Below, one piece after another: positions 11,083 through 25,880 of a stretch of DNA of 64,000 nucleotides. Every line of letters begins with the position of its first letter. Within the stretch, counting starts at the first letter, position 1. The stretch is from the NCBI RefSeq assembly GCF_032884065.1, contig NC_088867.1:50031317-50095316 (forward strand), written 5' to 3'. A model generated the notes under the pieces. That model was not told where the DNA came from, ran no database searches, and saw nothing but the letters and a program-made list of their open reading frames with translations. The stretch comes from Artemia franciscana. Lineage: Eukaryota; Arthropoda; Branchiopoda; Anostraca; Artemiidae. The position numbers and the translations under genes were made by a program.

Positions 11083-12303
11083 TCTGAACGTTTTTGAATT
11101 TATATATGTTTGATTTTGGCTCTCCGCACATCAATTCTTAAAATGAAATTTGTATATTAATTCTTTTTTTGACTAAATGGCTTTCTCTTAGTTTTGATCA
11201 GACGATTTTGAGAAATAAGGGGTGGGGAAGGAGGCCTAGTTGCCTTCCAATTTTTAGTACTTAAAAAGGCAACTAGAACCTTTAATTTTTTACGAACGTT
11301 TTCATTAGTAAAAATTAAAGAGCGAGGTATTTATCTCCTCCTAAATTACCTCGCTCTTTATGCTAAAGTATTTTTAGAACCCCTCATATGCGTAATAATC
11401 TCTGTTCGTTTTCAGTTTCAATGCTACTCCTTACTTTCAATTGAAAAAGCGTTTTCATGTTTATTTTTTCATTGTTTTTTTATAGTAATGCTAGAAAATC
11501 CTGCGCCCTTTTCATTGAATTTTCTTCCCCCATGACATATTCCTCCAAGGGAAGATCCTCCCACGTAGCCCCTCCCCTCAACCCCACCCCCAAACCAAAA
11601 AAATCCCCCCTGAAAACGTTTGTACACTTCCCAATAACCATTACTGTATGTAAGCACTGGTCAAAGTTTGTAACTTGCAGCCCCTCCCCCAGGGATTCTG
11701 CGGGAGTAAGTCATTCCTAAAGACATAGTTATTATGGTTTTCGACTATGCGGAACAAAATGGCTATCTCAAAATTTTGATCCGTTGACTTTGGGAAAAAA
11801 TGAGCGTGAGAAGGGGCCTAGGTGCCCTCCAATTTTTTTGGTCACTTAAAAAGGGCACTAGAACTTTTCCTTTCCGTTAGAATGAGCCCCCTTGCGAAAT
11901 TCTAGGACCACTTGGTCGATACGATGACCCCTGGGGAAAAGAAAAAAAACAACAAAAAACAAACAAATAAATAAACACGCACCCGTGATTTGTCTTCTGG
12001 CAAAAAAATACGAAATTCCACATTTTTTTAGATAGGAGCTTGAAATTTTCGCTGTAGGGTTCTCTGATACACCGAATGCGATGGTGTGATTTTCGTTAAG
12101 ATTCTATGACTTTTAGGGGGTGTTTCCGCCTATTTTCCAAAATAAGGCAAATTTTCTCAGGCTCGTAACTTTTGATGACAAAGACTAAATTGGATGAAAC
12201 TTATATATTTAGAATCAGTATAAAAATTCGATTCCGTATTTTAGAGTTTCGTTTACTATTGAACCGGGTCGCTCCTTACTACAGTTCGTTACCACGAACT
12301 GTT
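10792..12303 (+). mobile_element. family B repeat, plus orientation (most complete copy)
   Basis: It starts at the foldback and ends CGCTCCTTACTACAGTTCGT plus a few bases. Both ends carry GTAAGGAGCGAC in opposite orientation, so it has short inverted ends. Copies at 19726-21110 and 62730-64000 (both minus) share internal blocks such as TTGGAGGGCACCTAGGCC and GGTGTGATTTTCGTTAAGAT. There is no coherent protein. It is probably a non-autonomous DNA element, and its right end abuts family A. Confidence 0.65.
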
Positions 12304-14178
12304 TGACTAAGTGATATATAGCGATCGCAAATTCTGTCGGTTCCGGTTTTGCTAGTTTAGACACTTCCAGATAAGCTAGGACTATGAAATTCGGCGGGTG
12401 TATCAGGGACCAGACTAGATTAAATTAGAAGTAGTCGTTTCCCCGATTCGAAAATCTAATCTGGGGGGGGGGAGTAGGAGGATGGTTAATTAGAAAAATT
12501 AGAAAAATGAGGTATTCTTAACTTACGAACAGGTGATCGGATTTTAATAAATTTAACATTTAGAAGGATATCGTGTCCCAGAGCAACCGGATCCGGTGAC
12601 ATTGGGGGAGTTGGAGGGGGAAACCTAAAATCTTGGAAAACGCTTATAGTGGAGGGATTGGGATGAAGCTTGGCGGGAAAAATAAGCACAAGTCCTAGAT
12701 AGGTGATTAGCATAACCGCAACAAATCCGCTCTCTATGGGGGATTTGGGAGGGGGGAGAGTTATTTCTGAAAAATGCGGTATTTTTAAATTACGAAGGAG
12801 TAATCGGATCCTAATGAAATTTCATATTTAGGAAGAACTCATAATTCAGATCTCTTATTTTAAATGCCGACCGGATCCAGTGTCACTGGGGGGAGTTAGG
12901 ACGGGGGGAACCAGAAATCTTGGAAGAGGCTTAGAGTGGACAAATCAGGAAGGAACTTGGTGAGAAGAATAAGCACAAGTCCAAGATACGTGGCTGACAT
13001 AACCGGATCGGATCCGCTCTCTTTGGGGAGTTGGGGGGGGGAGTACTTCGGAAAAATTAGAAAAAATCAGATACTTGTAACTTACGAACGGGTGATCAGA
13101 TCTTAATGAAATTTAATATTTAGAAGGATCTTGTGCTTCAGAGCTCTAATTCTAAATCTCGACCAGATACGGTGACATTGGGGGGGGGGGGCTGGAAGGG
13201 GAAACCGGAATTCTTGGAAAACTTGAAAATTAAGGTATCTTTATCTTACGAATGGGTGATCGGATCTTAATGAAACTTGATTTATAGAAGGATCTTATGT
13301 CTCAGATGCTCCATTTTCAATTCGAATCGGATCAGGGGACTTAGGGGGTTGGAGGGGGGAAACAAAAATCTTGGAAACCGGAAATCTTGGAAAACGCTTA
13401 GAGTTAAGAGATCGGGATGAAACTTGATGGGAAGAATAAACACAGGTTCTAGATACGTGATTGACATAATTGGAACTGATCCACTCTCTTTGGGGGAGTT
13501 AGGGGGTGTTAATTCGAAAAAATTAGAAAAATTGAGGTATTTTTAACTTAGGAACGGGTGACCGGATCTTAATGAAATTTGTTATTTAGAAGGAACCCAT
13601 GTCTCAGAGTTCTTACTTTAAATTTCAACTAGATCTGGTGACACTGAGGGGAGTTGGAGAGGGAAACCGGAAATCTTGGAAAACGCTTAGGGTGGAGAAA
13701 TTGAGATGAAACTTGGTGGGTAGGATAAGCAAATATCGTAGATACGTGATTGACGTAACTGTACTAGATCCACCCTCTTTGGGGGAGTTAGGGGGTGGGG
13801 TTCAGTGCTTCTGGACGTGTTAGGACGATGAAAATTGGTGGGCGGGTTAGGGACCTGCACAAATTGACTTGAAAAAAGTCATTTTCCCAATTAGACCATC
13901 TGAAGGGGGGGGCAGAAGGGAGAGGAAAAATTAGAAAAAATGCGGTATTTTTAAGTTACGAGTGGGTAATCGGATCTTAATGAATTTTGATATTTAGAAG
14001 GACCTCGTGTCTCAGAGCTCTTATTTTAAATCCCGACCGGCATTAAGCCTCTGATTTTCCTTTTAAATCTATCTTTTGATTCTTAGAATTTTGCTAGAGC
14101 TTATCCCATATGAGCTCTTGGCTCTTCCGGCCTCGTCACAAGTGTCATATGAGCTCTTAGCTCTAGTTATCTTTTTAA
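12304..14178 (-). repeat. family A repeat with internal tandem units, minus orientation
   Basis: Family A has one end AAATTGCGATCGCTATATGTCACTTGG (here reversed at about 12308-12335), then several diverged units of roughly 300 bases, then a GAGCTCTTGGCTCTTCC block (about 14110-14178). Each unit has GGATCTTAATGAAATTTGATATTTAGAAGGA, CTCAGAGCTCT, GACCGGATCCGGTGAC and a G-rich run (split here for length). Other copies are at 16328-18060 and 49357-51110, both plus. It encodes no protein. Confidence 0.7.
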
Positions 14179-14989
14179 TTTTGACATTTTCCTGTTTAAT
14201 TATTGACTGGCGAATGATTATTCATTCGAATTTTGTATTTTTCAATGTCGTTTTGGGATTCTGTGCCAATTTTCTGGTTTTCATGCTTTTTTATGATATT
14301 TATGACTCAGAAATTTGAATTTGATCCTTAAGGGCTTGTGATAACGATCTATAGCACTACGCATTTCAACAAAAAATTTGAAATTCCGACCAGAAACCCC
14401 TCAAATACGATATTCAAACTACAGCACTGAAACCACCAATATCTTTTCACTATCCAGGTCGATTGAAAAAGTCGTAGATTATCAAATAGTTCCTGTTGAC
14501 ACTATAAATAAAGAGTGCCTCGAGCAAATAGTAGCCAAGAGTCAAAATAAGAAATTTTAATAGCCATTAACACATCAAAGAATTGGTTTTTCATGCTGAT
14601 TACAAGTATATAAAATGCATCGAGTTTACTGTTGCCCGTCAAAGGTTACGAGCCTGAGAAAATTAGCCTGATTTTCAGGAAATATTAGGGACGCCCCAAA
14701 AAAGGACTTTTTTTGAAAATAGCGATTAGATTGAGGCCATCGCAAAACCCAACTGTACAGGTTTCTCGCTCCTAGTCTTGCACTTTTTTTTCAGAAGAAA
14801 GATTACAAATGTATATTTATTTGTTATTTTTTGTTCCCCATAAGTGAGACGTAAATAGCGACGAAGACCACAATGCATTTCCATTACAAACACCAAAAAC
14901 AAGAAGCAATAGGAACAGTGGGAAACAAATTAGAATGAATATTTCGGCCCTATGTCCAAGGGCCGTCCTCAGCAATACGAAAATAGGTC

Positions 14990-15478
14990 AATGTTCCTAT
15001 TACCTGAACAATTGTTTAGTGTCATGAAACTATTGTTAATAGATGCACTTTGACTTTTGGAACATCTTTTCTCTCTTGCAAAACTACCGCAAACTCACTG
15101 TTATGGAGTTATTCTGGCCCAAATATCCTGTATTTACACATATAGAATTGCAATCATTTCCGTTTTCGTTGATCAGATATTTGAAATCGCGAATCTGTAA
15201 TAGTTCAGAAACAAATTTGGGCTATATGTTTGCACATCAGGGGGGGGGTAAAGCATAGCATATATTAAATACGTAAACTAACCATTGCTGTATTTAATAT
15301 ATGCTATGCTTTACCCCCCCCCCTAATGTGCAAATTTAATGTGCAATAACTCCATAACGGTGAGTTGGCGGTAATTTTGCAAGAGAGAAAAGATGTTCCA
15401 AAAGTCTAAATGCATCTATTAAGAATAGTTTCACGACCCTAAACAATTGTTCAGGTAATAGGAACATTGACCCAAAAA
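14990..15478. repeat. foldback: 490-base imperfect palindrome
   Basis: The left arm runs from ATGTTCCTATTACCTGAACA through GGAACATCTTTTCTCTCTTG and AGCATAGCATATATTAAATA. It returns reverse-complemented through CATATTAAATAC-like sequence, TTTACCCCCCCCCC and GTTCAGGTAATAGGAACAT near 15475. The middle third of the left arm has an unpaired insertion of about 120 bases. No ORF. Confidence 0.85.
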
Positions 15479-16099
15479 TATATAAGAAGAAACAACTTAC
15501 AACAGGATAAAATCAATACAACTAAAATGAAAATTATTTCAAAACAGTCCCAGCATCCTTACCTCAGCAAAGTTCAACCAGGACTGACAAATAAATTGTG
15601 ATCAAACGAGGAAATTCATTGAAATGAAAGAGAATGATTTAAAAACAAGTTTTTAATGTCAGCCTTGCTCTTTTGGCTTCTAATCTCTTAGGATGATTTC
15701 ATAGGTTAATTGAATCTGACTTCAATTGAGATCAGATTTAAGATTAATAACAATAATTCCTTAAATAGGGACTTAGGAGAATATTCACTAAATGCTCTAT
15801 ACACAAATTCAATTCAAAATAACCTTACGAAATATTAAAAAAAAAAAAACAATAAATATCAACACAGTACCTGTCAGATATAGACCTATGAGATTTGAAC
15901 TAAGACAGATTGATTTTTTTTTCTACAGCAGTCGACAGCTATTGATGAGCTGATCAAAGTATATGTCATCCATTTTTTGATAGAAAAATTCCTTCATGAA
16001 ATGTACAAAACCAAAGTGTTGCTCTCGCAACACTTCGCTCGGCGAAGCCGAACAAACGTTGCCACAACAACTCACGTTGTCAATGCAACGTAGATCTAG

Positions 16100-18060
<1,961 letters not shown>

Positions 18061-18182
18061 ATACTAGATACCTTAGGGTGTATAGGTTTATCATGTAAAT
18101 GACTCACTTATATCAGCCCGTCTCCAGAGTAATAACCACAACTACGTTAGAACTACCCATAGTGAACTTATTAAGATACAAC

Positions 18183-18424
18183 CTTAGATAGCTTTTTTTC
18201 ATCTGGCAACGTAGGAATATGGCGTCTTAGGCCCTCAAAAGCGTGGTTAATAATCTGATTTCGTTGCCTTTCTCTTAAATTTGCCACATGACGTAACTGA
18301 CCAGCTGTTCTTTTTCTTCCTCTCCACGACTCCTCATGGCAATAATCGGAATAGTTGTTAGTTAGTTCTTCGTTCTTTCTACTATGGAACGAGCAAATGC
18401 TTTCATCATCCAAATATTCACATT
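18183..18424 (-). CDS. first half of the bHLH domain (Ptf1a/Fer-like)
   Basis: Internal exon of 242 bases. Acceptor GTTTCGACTTTCTAG, entering in phase 1; donor CTAAG|GTTGTA, leaving in phase 0. There is no Met before the domain, so the start codon lies in an upstream exon. After an acidic stretch ([12 protein letters not shown]) comes the basic region and helix 1: [46 protein letters not shown]. The ERxR core contacts E-box DNA, and NxAFEGLRxHIPTLPxEKxLSK is the signature of the Ptf1a/Fer1 group. Two changes are unusual against my memory of that group: ERQRNQIIN in place of ERRRMQSIN, and Asp in place of Tyr in TLPDEK. Helix 2 is in the exon at 9171-9303. Orthology to Ptf1a/Fer1 rather than Fer2 or Fer3 needs a tree. 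Confidence 0.9.
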
Positions 18425-19055
18425 CTAGAAAGTCGAAACATTAACAAAATCCCCATTACATGGGGCCTGAATGGGGCCAACATGGCCTGAATTAGAGGAA
18501 AACGAAAATTTTTCGCAATTAAAGTACTAAGGAGCATGAAAAATGGCAAAGCAACACCAAGAAATACATGAAAAAAAAATATTAACTCAAACGATGGAAG
18601 GTCCCCTAGAAAAGGGAGAATAAATTTTTTATATAGCACATAATCGCCTCTCAGACATTTTTTTTAATATGATTTTTAATGTAATTTTAATCTAATTTAT
18701 ATTATAATATAATTATATATAATTTAATTTTAATATAGTTTTTTTAATATAATATATTTAAAAATTAAAGTGGCAAAACCCTATAGGCCAGTGTATTCTC
18801 CTGATGAGCCCTTGCGTTGGGTTGTTGCCTCTGAATTATTTGTCTTTATTATTTTTTCTATTGTTTGGTAAATGACGACTTATACTTATTGACGACATGA
18901 CTGCCTGTCCATGGATTATTCTTTATGGTTGATTGTGTTTGGCTATGCTGTTTGACCTATGTGATTGAATAGATGAGTAGGGTTAAGGCCTCATTCAAGT
19001 GCTGGTCTATATTAATCACTAATTTAGGAAAACAGTCTTCCTTTTCTCCTTCTGT

Positions 19056-19134
<79 letters not shown>

Positions 19135-19725
19135 GTGTGCTGTTGCATTGGTGATTTCTCTTTTCATGATATATATATTTTTTAATAAAAACGACCAAAG
19201 CAAGCCAAATAAAAGAAAGGGGGAGAGATTCACAAACCACCCATAGGCTACTATACCCTTTAATGTTTACTAGAACGGTACAATTTTTACCTCTATCATT
19301 TTGAAGCCATTAATACATTGTGTAATTTAACTATAATTGTAAAATAACTGAACGCCCGGTTTGGAGCAAAGAAGCGTAAATCGTACCTTTATCGGTAGCC
19401 CGTATTACGATCTTTATAAAAGCTTCCGCAAAATCAATCTTAGCCGCTGTTTGAAGTGGTCGCAATTGGGGTGAATAATATTGTAAAGTTATGTTATATT
19501 TTAGGTACACATTACCGTAATATTCTTTAGACCCTTAAAATATGAACAAAATGCCCATTTTTAAAGGGTTTTATCATTCTTGAGCAGAGCGAGGTGATAA
19601 TTAGGGTGACTAGGAAGAGGTTTTCTTACATAAGGAACCATTTCAACAAACCAGCTAATTTCTTTTGTTCTTTTTAAGTTTTTGTAATATGGTAGACCAT
19701 TCCAGACCAACAGATTTTGGCCAAT
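18425..19725. other. intron segment with a 72-base T run
   Basis: No gene recognised. AT-rich between 18660 and 18770. A homopolymer of T spans about 19059-19130. Confidence 0.6.
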
Positions 19726-21110
19726 CAAACAGTTCATGGTAACGAACTGCAGTAAGGAGCGACCCGGCTCAATAGTAACCGAAAATCTAAAAAATGGAAT
19801 TTTGATACCAATAGTTACATCAAAAGAATCGCATTTTAATGCTGATTTTAAATATATAAGTATCATCAAGATCAGTTATACCCATCAAAAGTTACGAGCC
19901 TGAGAAAATTTGCCTCATTTTAAAAAATAGGGGGAAACACCCCCTAAAAGTCATACAATCTTAACGAATCACACCATCAGATTCAGCGTATCAGAGAACC
20001 TTATTGTAGAAGTTTCAAGCTCCTATCTACAAAAATATGGAATTTCGCATTTTTTGCCAGAAGGCAAATTACGGATGCGTGTTTATTTGTTTGTTTTTTT
20101 CCCCCAGGGGTGATCGTATCGACTCAGTGGTCCTAGAATATTGCGAAAGGGCTCATTCTATCGGAAATTAAAAGTTCTAGTGCCCTTTTTATGTGACCGA
20201 AAAAATTGGAGGGCACCTAGGCCCCCTCCCACGCTCATTTTTTCCCCAAAGTCACCGGATCAAAATTCTGAGATAGCCATTTTATTCACCATAGTCGAAA
20301 AACCTAATAACTATGTCTTTTGGGATGACTTACTCCCCCGCAGTCCCCTTGGGAGGGGCTGCAAGTTACAAACTTTGACCTGTGTTTACATACAGTAATT
20401 GTTACTGGGAAGTGTGGAGACGTTTTCAGGGAGATTTTTTTTTGGTTGGGGGGAGAGTTGAGGGGAGGGGTTACATGGGAGGATCTTTCCATGGAGGAAC
20501 TTCTCATGGGGGAAGAGACTTTCAATGGAGGGGGCGCAGGATTTTCTAGCATTATTTAAAAAAAAAACGATGAAAAAATAAATATGATAAGATTTTTCTA
20601 CTGAAAGTGACGAGCAGCATTAAAATTAAAAATGAAGAGACATAATAACGCAGATGAGGGGTTTACCTCCTCGTAATACCTCGCTCTTTACGCTAAAGTA
20701 TTATTAGTAATTACAACTACTTATTCTACGGCCTTTGTGATTCAGAGGCCATTCTTAAGGAATTGGGACAAAATTTAAGCTTTAAAGAGCGAGATATCGA
20801 CGACGGGCGAGCCCCATCATACACGCAATAAAAACATACGAATACAGAAGTTCGCTACGTAAGTTAATTCGTAAGTTACGTATATTTTTTACTTCGTAAA
20901 AAAAACGTTCGTAAAAAATTTGAAGTTAATGCCTTTTTAAGTAATCAAAAAATTGGAGGGCAACTAGGCCTCCTCCCTCGCTCCTTTTTTCTCAAAATCT
21001 TCCGATTAAAACTATGAAAAAGTCATTTAGCCAAAAAATTTAATATGCAAATTTCGTTTTAATTATTTATGTGCGTAGAGCCAAGATCAAAACATGCGAA
21101 TATTTACAGT
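19726..21110 (-). mobile_element. family B repeat, minus orientation
   Basis: It starts with the B end (GTAACGAACTGCAGTAAGGA then GCGACCCGG) and continues in the same block order as the copy at 62730-64000 and the reverse of 10792-12303. The internal foldback is not preserved here. No coherent protein. Confidence 0.7.
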
Positions 21111-23329
21111 ATAATAGAGGAATTATTAATGTTATTCAAAGTAAAAACAAAACACACATTTTTTAGTTGTGAGGAGATAAGATAGAAAGAACATATTGGA
21201 TTTATAAAAAATGCATCTTTTGTTTTTGATGTTTTGATGACAAAAAACAAATCTGGCGTTGCTTACAAATTTCAGATAATAAATTGTTACTTTGATATCC
21301 AGAAGAAAAGGAAGAAATATAAAATAAAAAGATATGTGGAAAATGAGAGAAGAAAAGAGGTTAAGTCTTCTTCGGTCAAAAGGAAAGGAGAAATCATAGT
21401 TTTACATTTCTGTTTTAAAAAGTATACTGTATTTCCACTGTTTTACTAATTCATTTTCTTAAGCTATTCAGACTATTACTTATTTCTGGAGAGCAACATA
21501 GCCTGTCTGTTTAAAGGTGGATCAAGTGTTGCTTTGGGCCAACTAATGCTAAGCGACAAATCTAAACAAACAAGGAACGCGATTTCTAGGGCATCTTTTT
21601 TAAACTTTATTGGTCTTTTTGCGAGAAATATTAAGTCTTAAAAAGAACAAGAAGTTTTGAATCATGACATCTTTTGCAAATAAGCTCTCTGTTTCTCTGT
21701 ACTTTGACGTTGATAAAGAATACATTTGAACCTCTTGAATGACGAATATTTTTTGCAATTAGCACTGTCTTGCTGAAGCCCTAGACTCCTTTTTCCAAAC
21801 CTTTAAGGAGACGACAACTAGATTATAATCATTCCTTGTTAGCAGCTCCTGAACTCATTTACTCCAGGATGCTTTATTTCTTTTTCATAAAATCTGGCTA
21901 TCCTGAATTTCTACCCCCTTCCCTCTATAGAAAAATTTATATAGATATATCAACCTTGATATATTCCAAAGGACCCTAACTAGCCTAATAGCTTCTTCAA
22001 CGGCATTCACAGAAAAAAAATATAACATATATTCTTTAGCGGTTGAGATGGAAGGCATTAAGGTATTAGCCTTTACAGTCCTTATCGGCGGTAATAATCT
22101 CCGTTTCATGGCCCTTCAGCCGGGAAAAGGTGAAGGGCCAGCCATCCTTGTTTTGGCTGGAGACCAGCCATCCTATACTTTCGCACATCCTTCCTGTTTG
22201 CCTTCCTCAGATTTCTCCAGGTGTCCTTTAGAGCTAAGTTGATTCTGGCTGACTTTGGGGGACTAAGGAAAATAGTTTACCTAATTTCCGCCAGTATTCT
22301 ACCTTCGTTTTCAAAACATACGTCATTTTCAGTAAATCCCAAGCAACAATTCGGCCTTTAGGGGTATGAGGAGGTGCTAAGCACCACTTTAAAATTCTAG
22401 TTCAAGTTTTTCCTCTATTTTTTTGTCATGGAACTACTGTAGCGGAGGATGGCAACCAAGATATCGTTCACCAGCCTTGATTTTAAATTATTTTCAACTC
22501 AGTATTCACACCCTTTTGCACCTGTTTCGGAGGAAGTTAATCTATCTAATTATGCTTTTCTGACCAGGTTTCACTTACTTAATAAATACTAGTTTATTAT
22601 TATTGCTTAATAAATACTAGTTTCACATACTTAATAACTACTAGGGTGATTAAGATTGAACAGACGATACAAGAGTCAAAATCCCCACTAAAAGATAGCC
22701 TATAGATTTATTTCTGTCCGGCGATGTGACAGTGGGGAGAAGGGGGAATATAAGACAGAATCAGCTCTTGAATCAGAAAATTAATAAAATATATACAGCA
22801 AGTTACGCAGTAGTCGGACAGCTAATCACCGATTGAACTATTAAATCCTTGTAAAATCTCTATTATACCACCTAGAAATTAGATTATTTCAGCATTGAAT
22901 TCATCTAAATGGTTTTAATGAAAATGCAATTAGCATGAATATTTTAACCATAGACAATGCTGAACATTTGAAAGATCATATCTTACCATATACCTGAAAT
23001 CACCTAAGGTCAACACAAGTACAAGGCGCACTTCCATCCGAAAAAAAAAAACAATTAGAAAAGTATACTACTACAAGATATGTCACTTTACATGCGGGTG
23101 CAATAACCCAGCTGACAGATGCAATAAAATAATCTGCCTCCCCCTTACGTAAAATTTCTATTTTTACGATGCAAGATCACATTGTAAGTTCTTCAGAGAA
23201 TACAGTTTTAATTTCCCACGTAGCAAGCTCGTAGAGACACCGCACCAGTTCTATCTCGATACTTTATAAATCTAACTTAGTCACGATTTAGAAAATTTTC
23301 AAAATGTCCTTCTCATCTCTCTTTAGCTC
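21111..23329. other. no recognised feature
   Basis: No domain or repeat family from elsewhere in the window was recognised. A few short ORFs (21234-21449, 22048-22242) lack recognisable domains and splice context. Confidence 0.5.
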
Positions 23330-24180
23330 TTTTCCTTGTCAACAACTGAAGCCCCTTCCTTTCTTTAACTCTGACAAGTCTAGATTGACTATTCCTTCTT
23401 AATTTTTTAACATGCAAAAACAATATTTAACTATAATGCCGTCTGACTGTATCTTCCAGATTCTTCGATATTTCATCCATTGCTTCCACTTCACACCTCT
23501 TTAATTCATGTTTTAGGTTTTCTCTATCTTTCATACGTTCCTTGTATTCTCATATGGTCTATCCCTTTAATAGAAATTCCTCCTCTTTTCTCCTAAACTT
23601 CCAAGCCGTTTTCACTTATATTCCTAGCTGCATTTTTAACTTTCCTCCTTAGAACACCGTCTGCTACTTCACAGACTATTTCCCTAAAATTACTGCATCC
23701 ATCTTCTACAATGTCAAATCTGAATCTCCAGTTTAATATTCAAATATTCCTGGAACATTTTCCTCAAATTTTCATCCTCGAGTCTATAAACGTCGTAACT
23801 TTTGGAAGTGTGTTACCCTTTCTAAATTTTAGCTTTAGATTAGCCTTTCACACAACAAGATGGTGATCTTTATATCAATAACAGGACAACTATGCACCCC
23901 AGAATATTTTATTGATGCTGCAAGTCTTCAACTTATGATAGGTTAGTCAATAAGGTTGGCCATCTTACCACTAGGTGGGCACCATGTTCTGGGCCACTTT
24001 ATAATCATATACTGTATTGGTTAAAGCTTTATTGTTATACCTAGAATTCTGCAGCAATCTATAACCGTTACTTTTTCCTTTCCTAAATCCAATTTACCTA
24101 TGCTAGGATATCATCCATCCCCATTCCTTCTAGTCTAGGCATTAAAATCCCCTAACAAAATTTCTCTACGTTTTGTGTTT
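23330..24180 (-). pseudogene. decayed LINE endonuclease (RTE-like)
   Basis: Reading the minus strand from about 24180, broken frames give ILLGDFNA (EN motif with catalytic Asp and Asn, about 24139-24160), then blocks resembling the W-x-SPxGKxxNxIDY motif and, near 23851-23872, SDHHLVV-like DHHLVV followed by CKANLKLKFRK. That order is typical of the apurinic endonuclease domain of RTE-type LINEs. Many stops and frameshifts; no RT domain adjacent. Confidence 0.65.
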
Positions 24181-24187
24181 TGATGTT

Positions 24188-24975
24188 TCTCCTCAACTTC
24201 CAGCTGAAAAAACTAGTTTTTTTTTCATTTAATTTATAATCATTTTTAAATAGTGCGGAGAAATCAGGCTCTCCGTCCATGGAAAAGTCCTTTTCTGCAA
24301 ATACCCCACCCCTAGTAGAAAGTAGCTCCCAAAGAAAATTCCATCAGGAGAATTTATTCCATGGAAAACTCCCACAGAGAATTTCTCCCGTGAAAAATCC
24401 CCCCCTACGAAAAGATACTCTAGCCAGCTCCAACCCCGTAACCCCCCCCCCCCCCACAATTCCCCTTGGCATCATCAGATGTAAAATTGAGTTGGCAAAG
24501 AGAAAGACAGACTAATAAAAAAAAATCATATAGAAATTCTAGCAAATTCCTTCAGTGTAAAATTTTCCTGGAAGGTTCATCCCCCTGAAACAGTCCTCTC
24601 CATAAGAAATTCTCCTCATTCAAAATCCCCAAGCAGAAAATTCACCCACTCCGCAGCCAAAAAATGTATGCATACTTCCCAATAGCAAACACAATATGTA
24701 AACAATGAGCAAATTTTATAACTTAGACCTTTCCCCAGGGGCTGTGGGGAATCATGTTATCTCCATAGGCGTAATTATTGAGGCTTTCAACTATGCTGAA
24801 CAAAATGCCGACCTCAAAATTTTGATCAGACAGCATTCACGAAAAAGAGAGAGGGGGAGCGGGCTAGTAGTCTTCCAGTCTTCTTGCTAATTTAAAAAGG
24901 CCACTAGAACTTTTAACTTTTGTTCGAACAAGCCCTTTTCCAATAATCTAGGGCTATTGGTTCCATGTGATAGAG
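24188..24975 (+). repeat. diverged family B-like segment
   Basis: It begins AAAAAACTAGTTTTTTTTCA like the left end of family B, contains CCATGGAAAAGTCC-type and AATTCTCC-type blocks and ends with the TTTTAAAAAGG / ACTAGAACTTTTAAC block also found near 11265 and 11865. Heavily diverged. A (CTT)n run of about 24 bases follows at 25020-25043. Confidence 0.5.
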
Positions 24976-25379
24976 TAAAATGTAATATTGTATGTGTGTT
25001 TCGTGATGAATAAATCTTATCTTCTTCTTCTTCTTCTTCTTCTGATCACCCATGAAAAAAAAAAAAAAATAAAAATGTGTCCATGATCTTTCTTCTGGCA
25101 AAAATACCAAAAACGACTCAAATCTTATGAACTATTTCAAAACTTATAACATAGCCTGATCCATACAAGTTGGTACTATGAAGTTATGTGTTGCTTTTCA
25201 TAAGCATACTCCTATAAACAGATGCTACAAAACAAGGAGGATTTGTTTTCCAAATGCAGCATGTTACCACTTCTTAATCCAAATTCCCTTAGATGTCTCT
25301 GAATTCTGTTTTCCCAATTCTTTTGACGAAATAAAATGTAAACTAATTTACCAGAGTTCCTAACAGCTTTACCAGTAAG

Positions 25380-25880
25380 ATAACCCAGTTCTAGCAATAC
25401 ACTCTTGCTTACATTTCCTTCACTGTAACAGACATGAAACCAGATTTTTCATACCTTCAAAAGCATCAGAAACAAATAACAAGTACCCCAACTAGCAAAA
25501 GAAGCCAACCCCTTGGTGCAAATATGACCAAGGTATAATGTAAAATTGTTGCTTAACAAATCTTTCACTTGTCTTAAAATTTGAACTACGTTTGTTTTTA
25601 TAACCACAGCATTGAAGTTGTCAACTTCTGTATTTTTTTTAAGTGGTGCATCAAACCCCTAACCAAGAAGATGACTGTGCCCTAGTAAACTATAGTTACT
25701 TGCAGGTCTCTCTTCATAGCATGCATGAAACCAATTTTTTTCGTACTACCCAATGCATCAGAAGCAAACAATAGGTATACAAACTAGCAAAAGATGTCAA
25801 ACCCTTTGCTCTAACAGTCTATTATATCTTTGCCCCTCTCTCTGTGACCGATATGAAACTAAGCTTTCCAAACCCTCAAA
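25380..25880 (+). repeat. degenerate tandem repeat, about three units
   Basis: Similar wording recurs at about 25430-25530, 25725-25820 and 25850-25880: ACATGAAACCAGATTTTTCA, AGCATCAGAAACAAATAACA, ACTAGCAAAAGAAGCCAA. No protein. Confidence 0.45.

Noticed and set aside
18957..19240. Poly-Lys and poly-Phe ORFs
   Set aside because: Produced by the 72-base T run.
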